A stretch of 64,000 nt of DNA from Salvelinus alpinus (Eukaryota; Chordata; Actinopteri; Salmoniformes; Salmonidae). Under the pieces are notes generated by a model. That model did not search any database. It saw nothing but the letters and a program-made list of their open reading frames with translations, and was not told the origin of the DNA. This document shows positions 56,414-64,000 of the stretch, one piece after another (position 1 is the stretch's first letter; each line of letters starts with the position of its first letter). The position numbers were made by a program, and so were the translations under genes. The DNA is taken from positions 27,119,202 to 27,183,201 of the forward strand of contig NC_092090.1 in the NCBI RefSeq assembly GCF_045679555.1, read 5' to 3'.

Positions 56414-57660
56414 GTGTTTACGGACATATTCAATCAATCCTTATCCCAGTCTGCTGTTCCCACATGCTTCAAGAGGGCCACCACTGTTCCTGTTCCCAAG
56501 AAAGCTAAGGTAACTGAGCTAAATGAATACTGCTCCGTAGCACTCACTTCCGTCATCATGAAGTGCTTTGAGAGACTAGTCAAGGACCATATCACCTCCA
56601 CCCTACCTGACACCCTAGACCCACTCCAATTTGCTTACCGCCCCAATAGGTCCACAGACGACGCAATCGCCATCACACTGCACACTGCCCTAAACCATCT
56701 GGACAAGAGGAATGCCTATGTAAGAATGCTGTTCATCGACTACAGCTCAGCATTTAACACCATAGTACCCTCCAAACTCGTCATTAAGCTCGAGACCCTG
56801 GGTCTCGACCCCGCCCTGTGCAACTGGGCCCTGGACTTCCTGACGGGCTGCCCCCAGGTGGTGAGGGTAGGTAACAACATCTCCACCCCGCTGATCCTCA
56901 ACACTGGGGCCCCACAAGGGTGCGTTCTCAGCACTCTCCTGTACTCCCTCTTCGCCCATGACTGCGTGGCCATGCACGCCTCCAACTCAATCATCAAGTT
57001 TGCAGATGGCCCTACAGTGGTAGGCTTGATTACCAACAACGACGAGACGGCCTGCAGGGAGGAGGTGAGGGCCCTCGGAGTGTGGTGTCAGGAAAATAAC
57101 TTCACACTCAATGTCAACAAAACAAAGGAGATGATCGTGGACTTCAGGAAACAGCAGAGGGAGCAGCCTCCTATCCACATCGACGGGACAGTAGTGGAGA
57201 GGGTGGAAAGTTTTAAGTTCCTCGGCGTACACATCACGGACAAACTGAAATGGTCCACCCACACAGATAGCGTGGTGAAGAAGACGCAGCAGCGCCTCTT
57301 CAACGTCAGGAGGCTGAAGAAATTCGTCTCGTCACAAAAAACTTTTACAGATGCACAATCGAGAGCATCCTGTCAGGCTGTATCACCGTCTGGTACGGCA
57401 ACTGCTCCGCCCACAACCGTAAGGCTCTCCAGAGGGTAGTGAGGTCTGCACAACGCATCACTGGGGGCAAACTACCTGCCCTCCAGGACACCTACACCAC
57501 CCGATGTCACAGGAAGGCCAAAAAGATCATCAAGGACAACAACCACCCGAGCCACTGCCTGTTCACCCCGCTATCATCCAGAAGGCGAGGTCAGTACAGG
57601 TGCATCAAAGCGGGGACCGAGAGACTGAAAAACAGCTTCTATCTCAAGGCCATCTGTTAA
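56414..57660 (+). pseudogene. LINE reverse transcriptase, FADG instead of FADD
   Basis: 56414-57439 is open: [78 protein letters not shown], then [11 protein letters not shown], in which the second catalytic Asp is Gly. Later [18 protein letters not shown] and [13 protein letters not shown]. The frame shifts near 57335. 57439-57660 carries the C-terminus (RITGGKLPALQDTYTTRCHR, NHPSHCLFTPLSSR) up to TAA at 57658-57660. Confidence 0.8.
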
Positions 57661-58645
57661 ACACTCATCACTAACATTGAGTGGGTGCTGCCAACATACT
57701 GACTCAACTCCAGCCACTTTAATAATGGAAAAATGTATGTAATAAATGTATCAGTAGCCACTTTAAACAATGCCACTTCACATAATGTTTACATACCCTA
57801 CATTACTCATCTCATATGTATATACTGTACTCTATACCATCTACTGCATCTTGCCATCTTGATGTAATATATGCATCACTAGCCACTTTAAACAATGCCA
57901 CTTTATATAATGTTTACATACCCTACATTACTCATCTCATATGTACATACTGTACTCTATACCATCTAATGCATCTTGCCTATGCCGTTCGGCCATCACT
58001 CATTCATATATTTTTATGTACATATTCTTATTCATTCCTTTACACTTGTGTGTATAAGGTAGTTGTTGTGAAATTGTTAGGTTAGATTACTTGTTAGATA
58101 TTACTGCATGGTCGGAACTAGAAGCACAAGCATTTCGCTACACTCGCATTAACATCTGCTAACCATGTGTATGTGACAAATAAAATTTGATTTGATTTGT
58201 TAAATCCACTTCAATCAGTGTAGATGAAGGGGAGGAGACAGGTTAAAGAAGGATTGTTAAGCCTTGAGACAATTGAGACATTGTGTATGTGCCATTCAGA
58301 GTGTGAATGGGCAAGACAAAAGATTTAAGTGCCTTTGAACAGGGTATGGTAGTAGGTGCCAGGCACAACCAGTTTGAGTGTGTCAAGAACTGCAACGCTG
58401 CTGGGATTTCATGCTCAACAGTTACCCGTGTGTATCAAGAATCGTCCACCACCCAAAGGACATCCAGCCAACTTTACACAACTGTGGAACGCATTGGAGT
58501 CAACATGGGCCAGCATCCCTGTGGAACGCTTTCGACACCTTTTACAGTGCCCCGACGAACTGAGGCTGTTCTGAGGGCAAAAGAGAGTGGTGCAACTCAA
58601 TATTCGGAATGTGTTTTTAATGTTTTGTTTACGCAGTGTATATAA

Positions 58646-59220
58646 TTTAATTCATTACAGTTGAAATTTGTGATTTCTATTTACTGTGTGAGGGATTAGG
58701 ATGTTGATTATTTTTGATGTTTTATGTCATGTGAATGCTTTCTTTTCCACCAGACAATTTGTACGTTCATCTTCATGGAATTAGACTAAGAAACAAAAAC
58801 ATGTTAATATCTGAAAATCAGTTTTTGAATTGATTCTCACTCTAACCAAAGAAATAAACACATACTGTATTCTGTACAAATTGCACATTCTACATTGATG
58901 TATGCAAAAAGCTAGATTATTGAGCTAGGCTCTTGCATAATCATAGCAGAATTTCCTGAACCATACACTACTGACGCTCCATATTGTGTCACAAGATCCA
59001 TTGTGAAGCCCTATGTGGTGGGCTCCTGGGTGGTAGCTGATACATGTTGTCGTGGTCTCTCTATGGTCCTTTCAGTCTGTTTCCCTCTCTGAACAACAAT
59101 ATTAGCTCCGTGGATCTCTGGGGGTATGGACGACTACACTGCAGCTCAGTAAACAGGGCGACCTAATTCTGTGGCCTCTGCCTCTGCTCTACAGCCAGCC
59201 AGCCTGCTGAACTAACACTC
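58646..59220. other. Unassigned stretch
   Basis: No gene or named repeat recognised. Confidence 0.3.
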
Positions 59221-59345
59221 ACTGATTATATCACAAATGGTACCCTATTCCCACATAGAGCACTACTTTTGACCTGGACCCATAGGGTTCTGTTTAAAAG
59301 CAGTGCACTATATAGGGAATAGGGTGCCATTTGAGATGCAAACAC
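59221..59345. repeat. Palindromic MITE copy (best)
   Basis: ACAAATGGTACCCTATTCCC on the left and TATAGGGAATAGGGTGCCAT plus TTGAGATG inverted on the right, with an imperfect central palindrome. Confidence 0.8.
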
Positions 59346-59726
59346 TCATTACATGCAGAGCATTTATCTGGACCTGCCTCCCTCATTCTTTTTTCTGTCT
59401 CACCAACTGCCTTGGTAAATATAACTGTTTGCCCAGAGAAAAGCCCAGAGAAAAGCTTAATCAATAGAGATTGATTAACTACTCTTAGGAAAAATTTACT
59501 GTGGACATATTTATAATGTGTATAATGTAAAATGATGAACACAATGCAAATCTAAAATGGGAGCATGGAATTAGTAACTCCATTTTGCAGAAAGAGTTTA
59601 ATTGGCTTCTCAATTTGTAAAAGATAAAGCTTGTTTTGTTCTGATAAAATTAATTTAGTGATGTATAGTTCAATCAGTCAACAATAAGGATTAAGAAGAA
59701 AACGTATTTTCAGATATTCAAGAGAT

Positions 59727-62190
59727 GTTTGGCCCAGTTGGTAGAGTTGGTGGTCCTGTATGGGTCAGTTGGTAGAGCTGGTGGTCCTGTATGGGTCAGT
59801 TGGTAAAGCTGGTGGTCCTGTATGGGTCAGTTGGTAGAGCTGGTGGTCCTGTATGGGTCAGTTGGTAGAGCTGGTGGTCCTGTATGGGTCAGTTGGTAGA
59901 GCTGGTGGTCCTGTGTGGATCAGTTGGTAGAGCTGGTGGTCCTGTATGGGTCAGTTGGTAGAGCTGGTGGTCCAGTATGGGTCAGTTGGTAAAGTTTGTG
60001 GTTCTGTATGAGTCAGTTGGTAGAGTTTGTGGTTCTGTATGAGTCAGTTGGTAGAGCTGGTGGTCCTGTATGTGTCAGTTGGTAGAGTTGGTGGTCCTGT
60101 ATGGGTCAGTTGGTAGAGTTGGTGGTCCTGTATGGGTCAGTTGGTAGAGTTGGTGGTCCTGTATGGGTCAGTTGGTAGAGTTGGTGGTCCTGTATGGGTC
60201 AGTTGGTAGAGTTGGTGGTCCTGTATGGGTCAGTTGGTTTAGTTGGTGGTCCTGTATGAAACAGTTGGTATAGTTGGTGGTCCTGTATGGCCCAGTTGGT
60301 AGAGCTGGTGGTCCTGTATGGCCCAGTTGGTATAGTTGGTGGTCATGTATGGGTCAGTTGGTATAGTTGGTGGTCCTGTATGAAACAGTTGGTAGAGTTG
60401 GTGGTCCTGTATGGGTCAGTTGGTAGAGTTGGTGGTCCTGTATGTGTCAGATGGTATAGTTGGTGGTCCTGTATGGGTCAGTTGGTAGAGTTGGTGGTCC
60501 TGTATGATTCAGTTGGTATAGTTGGTGGTCCTGTATGATTCAGTTGGTATAGTTGGTGGTCCTGTATGATTCAGTTGGTAGAGTTGGTGGGTCTGTATGG
60601 GTCATTTGGTAGAGTTAGGTGGTCTGTATTGGTCAGTTGGTAGAGCTGGTGGTCCTGTATGGGTCAGTTGGTATAGTTGGTGGTCCTGTATGGGTCAGTT
60701 GGTAGAGTTGGTGGGTCTGTATGGGTCAGTTGGTAGAGTTAGTGGGTCTGTATGGGTCAGTTGGTATAGTTGGTGGTTCTGTATGGGTCAGTTGGTAGAG
60801 TTAGTGGGTCTGTATGGGTCAGTTGGTATAGTTAGTGGTCATATATGGGTCAGTTGGTATAGTTGGTGGTCCTGTATGAAACAGTTGGTATAGTTGGTGG
60901 GTCTGTATGGGTCAGTTGGTAGAGTTAGTGGGTCTGTATGGGTCAATTGGTATAGTTGGTGGTTCTGTATGGGTCAGTTGGTAGAGTTAGTGGGTCTGTA
61001 TGGGTCAGTTGGTAGAGTTAGTGGGTCTGTATGGGTCAGTTGGTAGAGTTAGTGGGTCGGTATGGGTCAGTTGGTATAGTTGGTGGTCCTGTATGAAACA
61101 GTTGGTATAGTTGGTGGGTCTGTATGGGTCAGTTGGTAGAGTTAGTGGGTCTGTATGGGTCAGTTGGTATAGTTGGTGGCACTGTGTGGGTCAGTTGGTA
61201 TAGTTGGTGGCACTGTATGGGTCAGTTGGTATAGTTGTTGGGTCTGTATGGCCCAATTGGTATAGTTGGTGGTCCTTTATGGGTCAGTTGGTAGAGTTGA
61301 TTGTTCTGTATGGGTCAGTTTGGTAGAGTTAGTGGTCATGTATGGGTCAGTTAGTATAGTTGGTTTTCCTGTATGATTCAGTTGGTATAGTTGGTTTTCC
61401 TGTATGATTCAGTTGGTAGAGTTGGTGGTCCTGTATGGGTCAGTTGGTAGAGTTAGTGGTCATGTATGGGTCAGTTGGTATAGTTGGTGGTCCTGTATGG
61501 GTCAGTTGGTATAGTTGGTGGGTCTGTATGGGTCAGTTGGTAGAGTTATGGGTCTGTATGGGTCAGTTGGTAGAGTTAGTGGGTCTGTATGGGTCAGTTG
61601 GTATAGTTGGTGGTCCTGTATGGGTCAGTTGGTATAGTTGGTGGTCCTGTATGGGTCAGTTGGTAGAGTTATGGGTCTGTATGGGTCAGTTGGTAGAGTT
61701 AGTGGGTCTGTATGGGTCAGTTGGTATAGTTAGTGGTCCTGTATGGGTCAGTTGGTATAGTTGGGGGTCCTGTATGGGTCAGTTGGTAGAGTTGGTGGTC
61801 CTGTATGGGTCAGTTGGTATAGTTGGTGGTCCTGTATGGGTCAGTTGGTATAGTTGGTGGTCCTGTATGGGTCAGTTGGTAGAGTTATGGGTCTGTATGG
61901 GTCAGTTGGTAGAGTTAGTGGGTCTGTATGGGTCAGTTGGTATAGTTAGTGGTCCTGTATGGGTCAGTTGGTATAGTTGGGGGTCCTGTATGGGTCAGTT
62001 GGTAGAGTTGGTGGTCCTGTATGGGTCAGTTGGTATAGTTGGTGGTCCTGTATGGGTCAGTTGGTATAGTTGGTGGTCCTGTATGGGTCAGTTGGTATAG
62101 TTGGTGGTCCTGTATGGGTCAGTTGGTATAGTTGGTGGTCCTGTATGGGTCAGTTGGTATAGTTGGTGGTCCTGTATGGGTCAGTTGGTA
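59727..62190 (+). repeat. 31-bp minisatellite made of SINE A-box units, about 80 copies
   Basis: Unit GGTCAGTTGGTAGAGTTGGT followed by GGTCCTGTATG, with drift (TAGAG/TATAG, GGTCC/GGGTC, a few one-base indels). Frames through it encode only GQLVELV / VSWYSWW repeats. The 15-bp core GGTCAGTTGGTAGAG is the start of a tRNA-type SINE, and the last unit runs into such a SINE. Confidence 0.95.
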
Positions 62191-62290
62191 GCACATGCTG
62201 CTTGCACCGCCTGGGTTGTGGGTTTTATTCCCGGGGCCAACCATACCTAAAATGTATGTAAGTTAGGATAAAAGTGTCTGCTAAATTGCA
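62165..62290 (+). mobile_element. HpaI-type SINE remnant at the end of the array
   Basis: GGTCAGTTGGTAGCACATGC, CCTGGGTTGTGGGTTTTATT with CCCGGGGCC (a damaged B box), then a tail resembling GATAAAAGTGTCTGCTAAAT. This is the usual salmonid tRNA-derived SINE order. It is not a tRNA gene, since the anticodon arm is not preserved. Confidence 0.75.
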
Positions 62291-63412
<1,122 letters not shown>

Positions 63413-64000
63413 GGAGGTGCATGTATGTTTATATGCCTGAACTCCCTGTCCGTGACAGGCGCGGTATCAACAACAACATCTGGTCTGACATGTTTAGTGT
63501 TGGCAGAGTGACCTTTATATGTACAATGAAAGCATATTAAAGGGAAGATGTCCCTGTCAGCCCAGGAGGTCTTCATCTACAGTATCTGATTCATTCACTT
63601 TGTCTTGTGAACAGTACAACAAGCATCACAGTTGTTTATGTAGGTGTATATCCAGGTGGGTACGGAGCCCCTGGGAAACCTGCTGTCCTCCTACTCGACT
63701 ATTCTCAAGGTTGGCAGCAGGGTTTGTGCAGTACCAGCTGCTCTATCCCTCCATCCCCAGTGTGGGAAATTCATCCGGGCTAATAGAAAACAAACACCTC
63801 TTAGAATGACAGAGATACCGCAAAAACGATTAAACCATGACCTACATACTGTTGTGTCTCTGGCCTTTCAATAGGCAGAACAGAACAGTGGGGGATCTCA
63901 TCTGTGTGAAACAACACAACACTGGAGAGAGAAAACACAGGATACTAATGAAGACAATCATTCTTATTCTCCCCAGGTGCTGCCACACACATAATGGTAT
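63413..64000. other. Unassigned window end
   Basis: Possible but unproven exon around 63649-63702 (VYIQVGTEPLGNLLSSY), with an AG before and a GT after. No product recognised. Confidence 0.2.

Larger units (their letters stand above)
54743..58199 (+). mobile_element. APE-type LINE (jockey/CR1/L2 group), nearly full length
   Basis: Starts AGGCGCCGACAGAGATGGCC, ends in a 3' UTR with the tail ATGTGACAAATAAAATTTGA plus TTTGATTT. Contains an endonuclease, a linker, an RT and the C-terminal region in several frames. Target region shows a small deletion rather than a duplication. Confidence 0.85.
54646..58645 (+). mobile_element. Tc1/mariner-like element interrupted by a LINE
   Basis: Left 54646-54742 (ACACTGAGTGTACAAAACAT to GCTATGATCC), right 58200-58645 (GTTAAATCCACTTCAATCAG onward, with transposase-derived sequence). 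Matches the complete antisense copy at 33552-34036 around the break. Confidence 0.75.

Noticed and set aside
59727..62190. CRISPR-like array
   Set aside because: Direct repeats without unique spacers. Units abut, period 31 bp, eukaryotic SINE origin.
62165..62290. tRNA gene
   Set aside because: A- and B-box-like parts are present but the B box is damaged and no anticodon arm or acceptor pairing is visible. It fits a SINE.
63649..63702. Possible exon near the window end (VYIQVGTEPLGNLLSSY)
   Set aside because: AG and GT flank it, but no homologue is recognised and no second exon can be joined to it within the window.

Overview
This window reads as a salmonid teleost (Oncorhynchus/Salmo/Salvelinus type) nuclear genome. 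It carries spliced vertebrate exons with GT-AG borders, several Tc1/mariner elements of kinds I recognise from salmonids, tRNA-derived SINEs of the HpaI and SmaI types, L2/jockey-type LINEs, a Ty3/gypsy chromovirus and very long microsatellites. There is nothing bacterial, no rRNA operon and no CRISPR array.

The only well supported host gene is at the left edge (about 0.9-5.5 kb, + strand). It is the 3' half of a retinoblastoma-family pocket-protein gene, closest to RBL2/p130, with 13 exons running from pocket A to a TGA at 5291. Splice phases join without a break from 976 to the stop, giving 663 codons before the stop. The gene starts upstream of the window. A second, weak candidate is a 54-codon ORF at 13014-13178 with an N-myristoylation-type start (MGCNTS).

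The rest is mobile and repetitive DNA. 5.8-12.4 kb: a Tc1 element whose transposase is open except for a lost start codon, then an antisense LINE carrying a 2A-like motif, then a TTAA-bounded element. 13.5-14.8 kb: a 38-bp minisatellite. 16.7-18.2 kb: a dead Tc1 element. 19-22.1 kb: CT-rich DNA and a ~420-bp TGTC tract. 23.3-29.6 kb: a degraded Tc1 copy split by a pol-less LTR element with apparently identical LTRs, then an antisense truncated gypsy pol, then a second copy of the TGTC-flanking sequence. 30-38 kb: a 5S-like fragment, fold-back and truncated Tc1 copies, SINEs and a nested hAT-like/TTAA pair. 41.5-48.3 kb: an L2 LINE nested in another repeat, a Tc1 copy and a long fold-back. 48.5-58.6 kb: two decayed LINEs interrupted by TTAA elements or nested in a Tc1/mariner-like element. 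59.7-62.2 kb: a 31-bp minisatellite built from the A-box end of a tRNA-type SINE.

The most interesting structures are: (1) a TTAA-bounded family (three clear copies and one related) sharing a conserved ~28-codon module that in several copies ends at a splice-donor-like GTAAG; (2) the young LTR element, whose reading frame begins inside its own LTR and must shift at an 11-G run, and whose empty site is visible in another repeat copy in this window; (3) the SINE-derived array of about 80 units; (4) the 2A motif in the LINE. Family names come from pattern recognition, not from a database search.
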